From: Breoghania sp037026715
GTDB lineage: Bacteria; Pseudomonadota; Alphaproteobacteria; Rhizobiales; Stappiaceae
DNA: 64,000 nt
Assembly: GCF_037026715.1 (NCBI RefSeq)
Contig: NZ_JBANCG010000012.1
Span: 62,001 to 126,000 of the forward strand
Direction: 5' to 3'
Made by a program: the position numbers and the translations under genes. The notes under the pieces were generated by a model. It was not told the origin of the DNA. It ran no database searches and was given only the letters and a program-made list of their open reading frames with translations. This document shows, one piece after another, positions 27,313-35,761 of the stretch. Positions within the stretch are counted from its first letter, which is position 1, and every line of letters begins with the position of its first letter.

Positions 27313-28056
27313 TTAGTCGATCAGCGCCCGCTTCATCGCCGTGACAAACGCCTCGCGCGATGTCGGCCACGGCAATTCGCGCGGGCCGTAGACGTGCCGG
27401 TCGAGGAAGAAGCCCGTCAGGCGGAAGGCGTCGACGAGTTCCTGAAAGGTCGCGCTGGCCGGAACATTCGTGCCCTGCATCCGGTGCAGGAAGGCCGGCA
27501 GCGGCAGGAGCTTGTCTGCATAGGGTGCGCCCGCCTCGCGGCTCACCGCACGGCCCGATTTCGGCGAGACCCAGACGAGATCCTGCGTCACGCCGGTCGC
27601 GGCGCAGGCCGAAAGATCGAGCCCGACGCCCAGTTCGTTCAGCATTTCCAGCTCGAAGCGCACCAGAAGCGCGGCGGCTACGCCTGCATCGTCCATGTGC
27701 TCCAGCACCACCTGAAGCGCGGCGTAGAGGGTCGGGTGCGGATCGCGTTCGGGCAGCAGGCGCAACAGGGCCGCCAGCGTCTGCACGCCGTGGATGCCGA
27801 TGGGCGTCTCCATCAGGGCGGCCGCCCTCAGTTCGAGGCCTTCCACCTGGAAAGTGCCGAGATGTCCGTCGAGGCGCGCGCGCCACGTCAGACGAACGGA
27901 ATTTCCCGGCTGCAGCGTCGGTTGCATCTTGCGCGAGCGCCCGCCGCGCACCAACCCCAGATGCCGGCCGCGTTCCGCCGTCATCACCTCCACGATCGCG
28001 GAGGTTTCCCCATGTCTGCGCGTGCCAAGGATAATGGCGTCGTCGGTCCATTCCAT
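27313..28056 (-). CDS. recO: DNA repair protein RecO
   Basis: A 247-residue recombination mediator that, with RecR, loads RecA on SSB-coated gaps (RecFOR pathway). It begins with the OB-fold typical of the family (MEWTDDAIILGTRRHGET, then RGRHLGLVRGGRSRK). A helical domain follows with ALQVVLEHMDD and LLVRFELEMLNELGVGLDL. The cysteine positions of zinc-binding RecO proteins are mostly absent apart from SACAATG. The toxin-antitoxin pair separates it from parC. Confidence 0.93.
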   Translation of the reverse strand: MEWTDDAIILGTRRHGETSAIVEVMTAERGRHLGLVRGGRSRKMQPTLQPGNSVRLTWRARLDGHLGTFQVEGLELRAAALMETPIGIHGVQTLAALLRLLPERDPHPTLYAALQVVLEHMDDAGVAAALLVRFELEMLNELGVGLDLSACAATGVTQDLVWVSPKSGRAVSREAGAPYADKLLPLPAFLHRMQGTNVPASATFQELVDAFRLTGFFLDRHVYGPRELPWPTSREAFVTAMKRALID

Positions 28057-28132
28057 GGGGGGAGATTAGACGATTCCGGGTGCTGCGCGGGGAGAATGAC
28101 GGAGCGACCGGCCGGGTGGCACGAGCCTGCCC

Positions 28133-28360
28133 TCACCTCGCGCTTTCCGCCGGCCAGAACCCCGTTTCAGGATCGCGCCGCATGACCCGCACCTCGATTT
28201 CCGGCTCAAGGCACCGCGTGCACTTGAGCCCTGCCGCCACCGCCTCCAGGCTCGCGTTCTGGTCGAGACGGTCGATGTTGAGATAGCGCAGCCGCGCGCA
28301 GTTCGGGCAGCAGATGGCGAGGCGGGCGCCTTCGGCGCGGATTTCGGCGACGGTCGTCAT
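28133..28360 (-). CDS. Small zinc-ribbon-like protein next to smpB
   Basis: A 75-residue protein starting 2 nt after the smpB stop, so translation is probably coupled. It carries two cysteine pairs, CCPNC (C17/C18 and C21) and CTRC (C47, C50), spaced like a compact zinc ribbon. A basic/hydrophobic stretch (ARLRYLNIDRLDQN) lies between them and RRDPETGFWP near the C-terminus. I do not recognise a named family; a role in nucleic-acid or ribosome-related binding is only inference from the fold and the smpB linkage. Confidence 0.75.
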   Translation of the reverse strand: MTTVAEIRAEGARLAICCPNCARLRYLNIDRLDQNASLEAVAAGLKCTRCLEPEIEVRVMRRDPETGFWPAESAR

Positions 28361-28362
28361 CC

Positions 28363-28845
28363 TCAGCCCTTTTCGCGCAGCAAACGCCCTTTCTCGCGGT
28401 CCCAGTCCCGCTTCTTTTCCGTCTCGCGCTTGTCGTGCAGCTTCTTGCCGCGCCCGACCGCGAGTTCCAGCTTCGCTCGGCCCCGGTCGTTGAAATAGAG
28501 CCTCAGCGGCACCAGCGTCATGCCGTCCTTCTGGATGGCACCGATCAGCTTGTTGATCTCCTTCTTGTGAAGGAGAAGACGGCGCGGGCGCTTGGGCTCG
28601 TGGTTGAAGCGGTTGCCCTGCAGGTATTCCGGGATGAAGCTGTTGATCAGATAGATCTCGCCGCCCTGCTCCGTGGCGTAGGATTCCGCGATCATGCTCT
28701 TGCCGGCGCGCAGCGACTTGACCTCGGTGCCGGTCAGCTCCAGCCCCGCCTCCAGCGTGTCGATGATCTCGTAGTTGAACCGGGCCTTCCGGTTGTCTGC
28801 GACGACCTTGCGGTTCGTGTGCTCGCCCGCCTTCTTGGGAGCCAT
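28363..28845 (-). CDS. smpB: SsrA-binding protein
   Basis: This 160-residue tmRNA partner delivers SsrA to stalled ribosomes for trans-translation. The core is conserved: NRKARFNYEIIDTLEAGLEL, TGTEVKSLRAGK, YLINSFIPEY and the basic C-terminal tail KLHDKRETEKKRDWDRE that reads the empty mRNA channel. ATG 28845 (MAPKKAGEH) follows AAGGATG with good spacing; the ATG three codons earlier abuts the ribosome site. The tmRNA gene itself was not found in the window. Confidence 0.96.
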   Translation of the reverse strand: MAPKKAGEHTNRKVVADNRKARFNYEIIDTLEAGLELTGTEVKSLRAGKSMIAESYATEQGGEIYLINSFIPEYLQGNRFNHEPKRPRRLLLHKKEINKLIGAIQKDGMTLVPLRLYFNDRGRAKLELAVGRGKKLHDKRETEKKRDWDREKGRLLREKG

Positions 28846-28967
28846 CGGGATCATCCTTCGTGACGCGCGAGGCCGGACCTCGAAACGAGAGCCCGGCCTC
28901 GTGATTGTTTCGCAAGTTCAACGCAAACGGCGCGCACGGCCGCGCGCGCCGCCTTCGGTTGATCGCC

Positions 28968-29846
28968 TCAGTTGATCAGGCCCGCATGCACCATCGCATC
29001 GCGGATCTTCGCCTGGGTCGGCTCGGTGACGGGCACCAGCGGCAGACGCAGCCGGTTTTCCATCTTGCCGAGCACCGACAGGGCATATTTGGCCCCGCCC
29101 GGGCTCGGTTCAAGGAACATCGCCCGATGAAGCGGCATCAGCCGGTCCTGATAGGCGAGCGCGGTGGCGAAATCGCCCGACAGGCACGCCTGCTGGAACT
29201 CCGCGCACAGCTTCGGCGCGACATTGGCGGTCACCGAAATGCACCCGTGGCCGCCATGCGCCATGTAGCCGAGCGCCGTGCCGTCCTCGCCGGAGAGCTG
29301 GTTGAACTCCGCCCCCATCGCCTCGCGCTGGTCGGAAACCCGCGCGATATTGGCAGTGGCATCCTTCACCCCGACGATGTTCTTGCAGTCGGCAAACAGC
29401 CGCGCCATCGTCTCCGTCGTCATGTCGATCACCGAACGCGGCGGGATGTTGTAGATGATGATCGGAATGGAGATGGCGTCGTTGATCGCCTTGTAGTGCT
29501 GGTAGAGCCCTTCCTGATTGGGCTTGTTGTAGTAGGGCGTGACCACCAGAACGCCGTTGGCGCCCGAAGCCTCGGCCGACTGCGCAAGCTCGATCGCCTC
29601 GGTCGTGTTGTTGGAGCCCGCGCCGGCGACAACCGGCACGCGTCCGCCGGCGGCATCCACGCACAGCTTCACCACGCGCTTGTGCTCGTCATGCGACAGG
29701 GTCGGCGACTCGCCCGTGGTCCCCACCGGCACCAGACCGTGAGAGCCCTCTTTTATCTGCCAGTCCACGAAATCCTGGAACCCTTTCTCGTCGACCGAAC
29801 CATTACGGAACGGTGTCACGAGTGCGGTATAAGATCCCTTGAACAT
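28968..29846 (-). CDS. dapA: 4-hydroxy-tetrahydrodipicolinate synthase
   Basis: This 292-residue TIM-barrel aldolase condenses pyruvate with aspartate semialdehyde, the first step of lysine/meso-DAP synthesis. Signatures are SYTALVTPFRNGSVD, VPVGTTGESPTL, YNIPPRSVIDM with the proton-relay Tyr, and GVKDATANI with the Schiff-base Lys. The start has AGAGGAAG immediately upstream. dapA followed by smpB is the standard rhizobial order. An inverted repeat at 28868-28901 lies in the gap before smpB without a T-run. Confidence 0.96.
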   Translation of the reverse strand: MFKGSYTALVTPFRNGSVDEKGFQDFVDWQIKEGSHGLVPVGTTGESPTLSHDEHKRVVKLCVDAAGGRVPVVAGAGSNNTTEAIELAQSAEASGANGVLVVTPYYNKPNQEGLYQHYKAINDAISIPIIIYNIPPRSVIDMTTETMARLFADCKNIVGVKDATANIARVSDQREAMGAEFNQLSGEDGTALGYMAHGGHGCISVTANVAPKLCAEFQQACLSGDFATALAYQDRLMPLHRAMFLEPSPGGAKYALSVLGKMENRLRLPLVPVTEPTQAKIRDAMVHAGLIN

Positions 29847-30122
29847 TCTGGCTTCCTCTAGTTCTGCCGTTTTCCTGCCGCCTTCGCGCGGTTGGATAGC
29901 GCCGGACAATAGTCGTCCGCGAAAGCCTCGGCAAGCCGCGGTTTCGGCGCAGTCACAAGCGTTTTGCCGCCTTGCTTCGGCCACACAAATGCCTTCGGCG
30001 CGGCTGGTTTGGTAAACGGCCCGTTAATCGGTGAAGCGCTAGCATTGTCGCGAAGACGATCCGGACATTTCGGGGCCGAAGTCCCCTTTTCCAATGATTT
30101 ACGCCGAATGCGAGATGCATGA

Positions 30123-32474
30123 ATGGCCACTGCCGAGACCAGCGCGATGACCGCTCCCCGGGCCGATAACCAGCCGCAGGGCCCCAGGACGCCGCCGCGC
30201 GTGCCAGCGCGTAACGGCTGCCGCACGCTCACGGGACTGCGCACGATCCTTGTGGCCGCCATCGCCGGACCTCTTGCCGCACTGCCCGGCATCGAGGCGG
30301 CACGCGCCTTCGAAGGTACCAGCACCCTGCCCCGGCCCAAGCCGCAATCAACCGCAGCCTACGCCGGCCCTGCGGCGACGCCCGGCGAGGCGATCACCCA
30401 GCTCGTCGCCGGGCAGACGCCCGTGCCCGACCGCAAGCCGGAGATCACCGGCGCCATCGCCTATGCCGATCCCTCCCCCGCGCCCGCCTACACGGTGCCG
30501 ACGCCGACACGTTCGCCGCTGCAGTCGGAGGACGAGGACGCGGCCGAACCCCTCGGCATTTCCGCGCCCGACAGCGCCGGTTCCGTCGCCCAGCTGAAGA
30601 GCGCGCTGGAGGCCATCGACAAGCGCGACGTCGCCGCCGCCTTCGCCATCCGCAACCGGATGTCGCCCTCGCTCGACCGCCGCATCATCGACTGGCAGAT
30701 CATCGTCTCCGGCGATCCGGTGGTGCCGGCCTCCTTCATTACCGAGTTCGCCCGCGAGGCGCCGCACTGGCCGAACGCCAAGCTGATGCGCCGGCGCGCC
30801 GAGGTGGCATTCGCCCGCGAAAAACCCGAGGACGCGGCTGTTCTCGCCGCCTATCGCAGCGCCGGGCCGATCACGCTGACCGGCAAGGTCGCCTATGCGC
30901 GCGCGCTCATGGACACGGGCCGGACCAGCGATGCCGCCCGCATCATCCGCGAGGTCTGGCGCACGGACACGTTCGATGAAGGCTCCGAACGGATGATCCT
31001 GCGCGACTTCGGCTCGCTTCTGCGCACCGCCGATCACGACCGCCGCGTGGAAATGCTTCTCTACAGGGAGCGCACCAGCGACGCGCTGGAGCTCTCCGGC
31101 AAGCTCGGCTCCGCGGCACGCGCCTATGTGAAGGCCCGCGTCGCCGTCATCCGCCGTTCCAAGGACCAGAAGAAGCTGATGAACGCCGTGCCGCGTTCCG
31201 AACGCTCGCGCGCCGGCTACGTCTTCGCCGAAATCCAGATGCTGCGCCGCTCCGGCGACGACAAGGCCGCCGTCAAGCTGATGCTGAAGGCGCCGACCAA
31301 GCAGGAAGCGCTTGTGGATCCAGATGAATGGTGGATCGAACGGCGGCTTGAATCGCGCATGGCGCTCGATCTGGGCGATGCGCGCGCGGCCTACGCCATC
31401 GCGGCCAATCACGGCGCGCTCTCGCCCGCCAAATATGCGGAAGCCGAATTCCATGCCGGCTGGTATGCCCTGCGCTTCCTGAAGGACGCGCGCCGCGCCG
31501 AGCCGCATTTCCGCAACATCGCCCGCGTCGGCACGACGCCGATCACCATCTCGCGCGCGCAATACTGGATCGGCCGCGCGCTGGAGGCGCAGGGAAAGAA
31601 ACAGGCGGCAAACGCGGCCTACGGCCAGGCCGCCGTCTTCGGCACCACCTATTACGGCCAGCTCGCCCGCACCCGGCTCGGCATGGCCCAGGCGGCCGTT
31701 CCGCACGCCCCGAAACCGACCGCCACCGACAGGCTGGCGTTTGAGCGCAACGAACTCGTCCACGCCATCCGCCGCATGGACAAGGCCGGCCAGTTCGACG
31801 AAACGACGCTGCTGTTCAGAACGCTTGCCCTGACCTTGCCGACAGCCGGTCAGGCCGCCCTTCTCGCGCAACTGGCGGAAGAGCGGGGCACGCATCAGCT
31901 CGCGCTCATGGTCGGCAAGCTGGCGGCCGGACACAACAACGACGCGGCCCCCCTCGCCTTCCCCACCGAGGCGATCCCGCGCAAGGCAAAGATTTCGGCC
32001 GTGGAAAAGCCCGTGGTCTATGCGATCGCGCGCCAGGAAAGCGCGTTCAATCCGGCCGCCAAAAGCAGCGCCGGCGCACTTGGCCTCCTCCAGCTCATGC
32101 CCGGCACCGCCAAGGTGACCGCCCGCAAGGCCGGCATGAAGTATTCGAAATCGGCGCTCACCAGCGATCCCGCCTATAACGCCACGCTGGGCGCGGAGCA
32201 CCTGAGGGAGCTCATCGACGAGTTCGACGGCTCCTACATCATGACGTTCGCCGCCTACAATGCCGGGCGCCGCCGCGTCTACGAATGGATCGACCGCTTC
32301 GGCGATCCGCGGTCCGGCAAGGTCGACCCGGTAGACTGGGTGGAGCGCATCCCGTTTACCGAGACGCGCAACTACGTCCAGCGGATCACCGAGAACCTGC
32401 AGGTCTACCGCGCCCGCATCGATGGCAAGGGCCTGAACATCGCCGCCGATCTCTCACGCGGCAAGCCGAACTGA
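30123..32474 (+). CDS. Soluble lytic murein transglycosylase (Slt family)
   Basis: A 783-residue periplasmic enzyme that cleaves peptidoglycan glycan strands to anhydro-muropeptides. Basic residues precede a hydrophobic export signal (RTILVAAIAGPLAALPG), ending at about AARAFEG. A long all-helical superhelix with TPR-like repeats follows (residues about 150-600). The C-terminal SLT domain starts near 625, with catalytic E639 in ARQESAFNPAAKSS, then GALGLLQLMPGTA and FAAYNAGRRRVYEW. The N-terminus to residue 30 varies with the start choice (30123 or 30147). It diverges from dapA. Confidence 0.92.
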   Translation: MATAETSAMTAPRADNQPQGPRTPPRVPARNGCRTLTGLRTILVAAIAGPLAALPGIEAARAFEGTSTLPRPKPQSTAAYAGPAATPGEAITQLVAGQTPVPDRKPEITGAIAYADPSPAPAYTVPTPTRSPLQSEDEDAAEPLGISAPDSAGSVAQLKSALEAIDKRDVAAAFAIRNRMSPSLDRRIIDWQIIVSGDPVVPASFITEFAREAPHWPNAKLMRRRAEVAFAREKPEDAAVLAAYRSAGPITLTGKVAYARALMDTGRTSDAARIIREVWRTDTFDEGSERMILRDFGSLLRTADHDRRVEMLLYRERTSDALELSGKLGSAARAYVKARVAVIRRSKDQKKLMNAVPRSERSRAGYVFAEIQMLRRSGDDKAAVKLMLKAPTKQEALVDPDEWWIERRLESRMALDLGDARAAYAIAANHGALSPAKYAEAEFHAGWYALRFLKDARRAEPHFRNIARVGTTPITISRAQYWIGRALEAQGKKQAANAAYGQAAVFGTTYYGQLARTRLGMAQAAVPHAPKPTATDRLAFERNELVHAIRRMDKAGQFDETTLLFRTLALTLPTAGQAALLAQLAEERGTHQLALMVGKLAAGHNNDAAPLAFPTEAIPRKAKISAVEKPVVYAIARQESAFNPAAKSSAGALGLLQLMPGTAKVTARKAGMKYSKSALTSDPAYNATLGAEHLRELIDEFDGSYIMTFAAYNAGRRRVYEWIDRFGDPRSGKVDPVDWVERIPFTETRNYVQRITENLQVYRARIDGKGLNIAADLSRGKPN

Positions 32475-32506
32475 GGCGCCGTCGCGCGAAACGACGAGAC
32501 AGACAC

Positions 32507-32540
32507 AAAAGGCCCGGCGGATCGCTCCACCGGGCCTTTT
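32507..32540 (+). terminator. Bidirectional rho-independent terminator
   Basis: AAAAGGCCCGG (32507-32517) pairs with CCGGGCCTTTT (32530-32540). With A-runs and T-runs on both sides it can end both the transglycosylase gene and the convergent first porin gene. Confidence 0.9.
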
Positions 32541-32562
32541 GCTTTTCAGATCGCAGGAACGA

Positions 32563-33801
32563 TCAGAACGTGCGCTGGACGCGGAACACGCCGACGAGCG
32601 TGTCGTCATCGGCAAACGTGCTTCCGACCGAACCTCCGTTAATGTCCCAGTCTTCCGTCTTGTATTCCAGCTCGACGCCCATCAGGAACCCGGCGACCGG
32701 CGACCAGACCACATTGCCCTGAACGCCGATCTGGTCGACGTCGAAGTCGGCACTCAGAACATCAAGGCTGTACCTGGTGTAGGTTGCCGTCAGTGCGGAC
32801 GAAATCGTCGGCGTCCAGTGATGGGTCATGCCGGCACCGATGCCCCAGGCCTCGAGCAACTCAAGATCGTCCGAGGAGCGGTCAATCGCGTCCGGCGCGA
32901 TGGCATCCTCATGGACATACCGTGCCGCTCCATTGGAGTAGGCGCCCTGGATGCTGATCGTGTCGCCCGGCGCGAGCATCGGGACGTTGAACGTCGCGCC
33001 CGCACCGATCGCCCAACCGATCTCAGTATCGCGCACGGTATTACCGGTCGGCGTGCCGCCAACAACGATTTCGCCGCCATTCACCTCATGGAGAGCGCCC
33101 ATGATCTGCGCCGAGCCCCACCCCTGATCGACGCGAACGTTGGCGACCAGGTCCGGCATCTTGTGGCCACCGTACACGTCATACGTATCTGACAGATCCC
33201 GGGTGCGAACGGCCGTATTCCGCGAGAACGTTCCATCTTCCACCGACAGCGTGGCGGAGAAACCGTTGCCGAAGCCGTGGGTGTAGGCGAACAGGTTCGT
33301 GCGGTGATCGGAGAAGCCCTGCTGGATGATCGAGCCCCAGTTGTCGCCGGTGTAGAAGTCGAAGAACGATTCCGCGCGACCGAAGGTGAAGCCGCCGAAC
33401 TGGATGAAGCCGTCGCGCAGCTCCACGTCCGGGTTGTCGCTGCCCGAATCCTGGGTGAACCACAGATCGACATAGGTGCGCAACAGGCCGTATTCCGTCT
33501 GTGTGCGGGAATCGAAGCGGACATAGGCGCGCGCGCGTGTCGTCGTGCCATTGCCGTTGCGCGAGCCCCACGCGACGTTGCCGTCATCGGCGAAGTCCTG
33601 GAAGCGCAGCTCGACACGCATGCCGCCCTGGATACGCAGGCAGGTCTCGGTACCGGGGATATAGAAATAGCCGGCGCCATAGGCATCGCAGACACGAACG
33701 TAATCGACCGGCTCCGGAGCGGACGGCAGGTCCGCCGCCTGCGCAGCGCCAAGGCCGGCAAATCCGGCAAGACCGGCGAGCAGCAGCGTGTTCTTCTTCA
33801 T
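32563..33801 (-). CDS. Omp2-type porin, copy 1
   Basis: A 412-residue outer-membrane porin of the Brucella Omp2b/Rhizobium RopA family (Porin_2). A signal peptide (KNTLLLAGLAGFAGLGAAQA) precedes mature DLPSAPEPVDYVRVCDAYGAG, and the two conserved cysteines are in RVCDAYG and GTETCLR. The protein is a trimeric 16-strand barrel type, with beta strands ending in a C-terminal Phe (FRVQRTF) as required for BAM insertion. Acidic loops such as VGSTFADDDTLVG follow the conserved scaffold. It is the most diverged of the four copies. Confidence 0.95.
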   Translation of the reverse strand: MKKNTLLLAGLAGFAGLGAAQAADLPSAPEPVDYVRVCDAYGAGYFYIPGTETCLRIQGGMRVELRFQDFADDGNVAWGSRNGNGTTTRARAYVRFDSRTQTEYGLLRTYVDLWFTQDSGSDNPDVELRDGFIQFGGFTFGRAESFFDFYTGDNWGSIIQQGFSDHRTNLFAYTHGFGNGFSATLSVEDGTFSRNTAVRTRDLSDTYDVYGGHKMPDLVANVRVDQGWGSAQIMGALHEVNGGEIVVGGTPTGNTVRDTEIGWAIGAGATFNVPMLAPGDTISIQGAYSNGAARYVHEDAIAPDAIDRSSDDLELLEAWGIGAGMTHHWTPTISSALTATYTRYSLDVLSADFDVDQIGVQGNVVWSPVAGFLMGVELEYKTEDWDINGGSVGSTFADDDTLVGVFRVQRTF

Positions 33802-33866
33802 GTTGTTGATTCTCCGAAACATCCCGGGGGGACCATCGGATCGCCCCCGCGTCAAAAGCTGCGGCG

Positions 33867-33895
33867 AACCTAGAGGGGGCACCACGCGCAGACAA
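33867..33895 (-). promoter_or_regulatory. Candidate promoter of porin copy 1
   Basis: On the minus strand TTGTCT (33895-33890) and TAGGTT (33872-33867) are separated by 17 nt. The same TAGGTT box with a GCGC-containing spacer recurs upstream of porin copy 2. Confidence 0.45.
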
Positions 33896-34088
33896 CCAAA
33901 GTCATGCCGATCGCGCGGTGAAGACGGCTATTCCCGCAACAGTGTGTCCTATTTGAAACATTCTTTTGAATCATGGCGAAATGGCCCCGGCGCAATCGGT
34001 CCCGACCGCGCGCTCCCGCCTCCGCCGGGCGTGGCACAGCCTCTGCCTCTCCGGCTTCTCTTCCCCTCCGCGCTTGCTTTCCGACACG

Positions 34089-34118
34089 AAAAAGCCCGGC
34101 GGATTTCTCCGCCGGGCT
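34089..34118 (-). terminator. Terminator of porin copy 2
   Basis: AGCCCGGCGG-ATTTCT-CCGCCGGGCT forms a 10-bp stem. On the minus strand it is followed by TTTTT. The same hairpin core recurs after copies 3 and 4. Confidence 0.92.
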
Positions 34119-34144
34119 CTCGTATCCAAACCTTCAGGTTTGGA

Positions 34145-35347
34145 TCAGAACGTGCGCTGAACGCGGAACATGCCGACCAGATCCTCGTCGTCGAGCAGGT
34201 TCGTGCCGACGGTCTGACGGTCGTAGTCCGTCTTCAGGTATTCAAGCTCGACACCCATCAGGAAGCCGGTGATCGGCTCCCAGGCCAGGTTGCCCTGAAC
34301 GCCGATCTGGTCGAGGTCGTAGGTGGTGCTGAAGCCCTCGAGCGCGGCATAGCTGGCGGAGAAGCCGGACGTGATCGTCGGGGTCCAGTGATGCTTGAAG
34401 CCGCCACCGACGCCCCAGGCCGTCGTCGCATCGACCTTGCCGTTCTTGACGACGCCGTCATAGGGCAGGTTGGACGAGACGTAGGCCACCGCGCCCTTGG
34501 AATAAGACGCCTGGAAGGACACCGTATCGCCCGCCGAGATCATCGGAGCGTTGAAGGTGACGCCGGCGCCGATCGCCCAGCCCATTTCCGAATCGCGAAC
34601 CGTGCTGTCGCCATAGACCTGATGCAGCGCACCCATGATCTGGGCCGAGCCCCAGCCCTGATCGACGCGCAGGTTGGCGACGAGATCCGGCATCTTGTGA
34701 CCGCCGTAAACGTCGTTCGGATCGCCGGTCGTGGTGAACGTGCGGTTGCCGATGATGCCGCGCGAGAACGTGCCGTCTTCGACCGACACCGAAGCGGAAA
34801 AGCCGTTGCCGAAGCCGTAGGTGTAGGCAAAGACGTTCGTCTCGTGATCGGAGAAGCCCTGATCGAGGATCGAGCCCCAGGCATCGCCGGTGTAGAAGTC
34901 GAAGTAGCCGTGCGCCACCCGGCCGAAGGTGAAGCCGCCGAACTGGATGAACCCGTTCTCCAGCGTCACGGTCGTATTGTCGGGGTCGCCGTTCGAATCC
35001 CCCGTGAACCACAGATCGACGAAGGTGCGCAGCAGGCCGTATTCGGTCTGGGTGCGCGAGTCGAAGCGGACATAGGCACGCGCCCGCGTCGTCGTCGCAT
35101 CGCCCTCGCGCGAGCCCCAAGCCGAATTGTCATCGGCGAAATCGCGGAAACGGAACTCAACGCGCATGCCGCCCTGAACGCGCAGGCAGGTCTCGGTTCC
35201 GGGGATGTAGAAATAGCCGGCGCCGTAAGCATCGCAGACGCGGACGTAATCGACAGGCTCGGGAGCGACGGGCAGATCGGCCGCCTGGGCCCCCGCAATG
35301 CCGCCGAGGCTCGCCGCAGCGGCCACCAAAACGAGCGTTCTTGTCAT
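34145..35347 (-). CDS. Omp2-type porin, copy 2
   Basis: A 400-residue porin with signal peptide TRTLVLVAAAASLGGIAGA, the mature start DLPVAPEPVDYVRVCDAYG and the terminal FRVQRTF. The N-terminal 100 residues are nearly identical in motif to copies 3 and 4 (TTTRARAYVRFDSRTQTEYG), while outer loops differ, for example SNGDPDNTTVTLENG. Diffusion of small hydrophilic solutes is the family role. The gene has its own promoter candidate and terminator, so it is expressed independently. Confidence 0.95.
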   Translation of the reverse strand: MTRTLVLVAAAASLGGIAGAQAADLPVAPEPVDYVRVCDAYGAGYFYIPGTETCLRVQGGMRVEFRFRDFADDNSAWGSREGDATTTRARAYVRFDSRTQTEYGLLRTFVDLWFTGDSNGDPDNTTVTLENGFIQFGGFTFGRVAHGYFDFYTGDAWGSILDQGFSDHETNVFAYTYGFGNGFSASVSVEDGTFSRGIIGNRTFTTTGDPNDVYGGHKMPDLVANLRVDQGWGSAQIMGALHQVYGDSTVRDSEMGWAIGAGVTFNAPMISAGDTVSFQASYSKGAVAYVSSNLPYDGVVKNGKVDATTAWGVGGGFKHHWTPTITSGFSASYAALEGFSTTYDLDQIGVQGNLAWEPITGFLMGVELEYLKTDYDRQTVGTNLLDDEDLVGMFRVQRTF

Positions 35348-35413
35348 CGGTTGTGACTTCCATCTGATGAAAGGGAGGACGCCGCGACCGGGCGCCGTTG
35401 CCTCATTAGGGGC

Positions 35414-35441
35414 AACCTAGTCCCATGCGCAGCCAATGCAA
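35414..35441 (-). promoter_or_regulatory. Candidate promoter of porin copy 2
   Basis: On the minus strand TTGCAT (35441-35436) and TAGGTT (35419-35414) have a 16-nt spacer. CTGCGC in the spacer matches the copy 1 promoter region. Confidence 0.45.
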
Positions 35442-35707
35442 TCCTGGATGTCACGAAGAAACCGTCCAAAACAAACATTCGAAAAGACAGTTGCAGGAAG
35501 GCCACGACTTCCACGGCGATGCTTGTAATAAGTTACCACACGGGATTTTCAATTCTGTTACTGCGTAATATTCGAGCAACGCAGCAATCCGCCATTTGCA
35601 GTGCATCGAATGAGAAATGAATTTGGGCGAAGAAGACGACGTTAGACTTTACGGCGAAATGGTGGCGCGCAAAGAATTTACATCGTGGAGGAAAGTGCAG
35701 ACGCAAA

Positions 35708-35735
35708 GAGCCCGGCGGATTTCTCCGCCGGGCTC
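35708..35735 (-). terminator. Terminator of porin copy 3
   Basis: GAGCCCGGCGG-ATTTCT-CCGCCGGGCTC gives an 11-bp stem with a TTT tract on the minus strand. It is the same hairpin core as after copies 2 and 4. Confidence 0.8.
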
Positions 35736-35761
35736 TCGTATCCGATCTTCAGGAGATCAGA

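Larger units (their letters stand above)
33802..34144. other. Intergenic region between porin copies 1 and 2
   Basis: 343 bases contain the copy 1 promoter candidate (33867-33895) and the copy 2 terminator (34089-34118). The remaining bases 33900-34085 show no gene. Confidence 0.6.
35348..35761. other. Intergenic region between porin copies 2 and 3
   Basis: 414 bases hold the copy 2 promoter candidate (35414-35441) and the copy 3 terminator (35708-35735). The part from about 35500 to 35700 is AT-rich and holds no gene; a 129-codon plus-strand frame across 35617-36006 runs through the terminator and is rejected. Confidence 0.6.

Noticed and set aside
28868..28901. Terminator between dapA and smpB
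   Set aside because: The CGAGGCCGG/CCGGCCTCG stem has no T-run on the minus strand, so it is only an inverted repeat.
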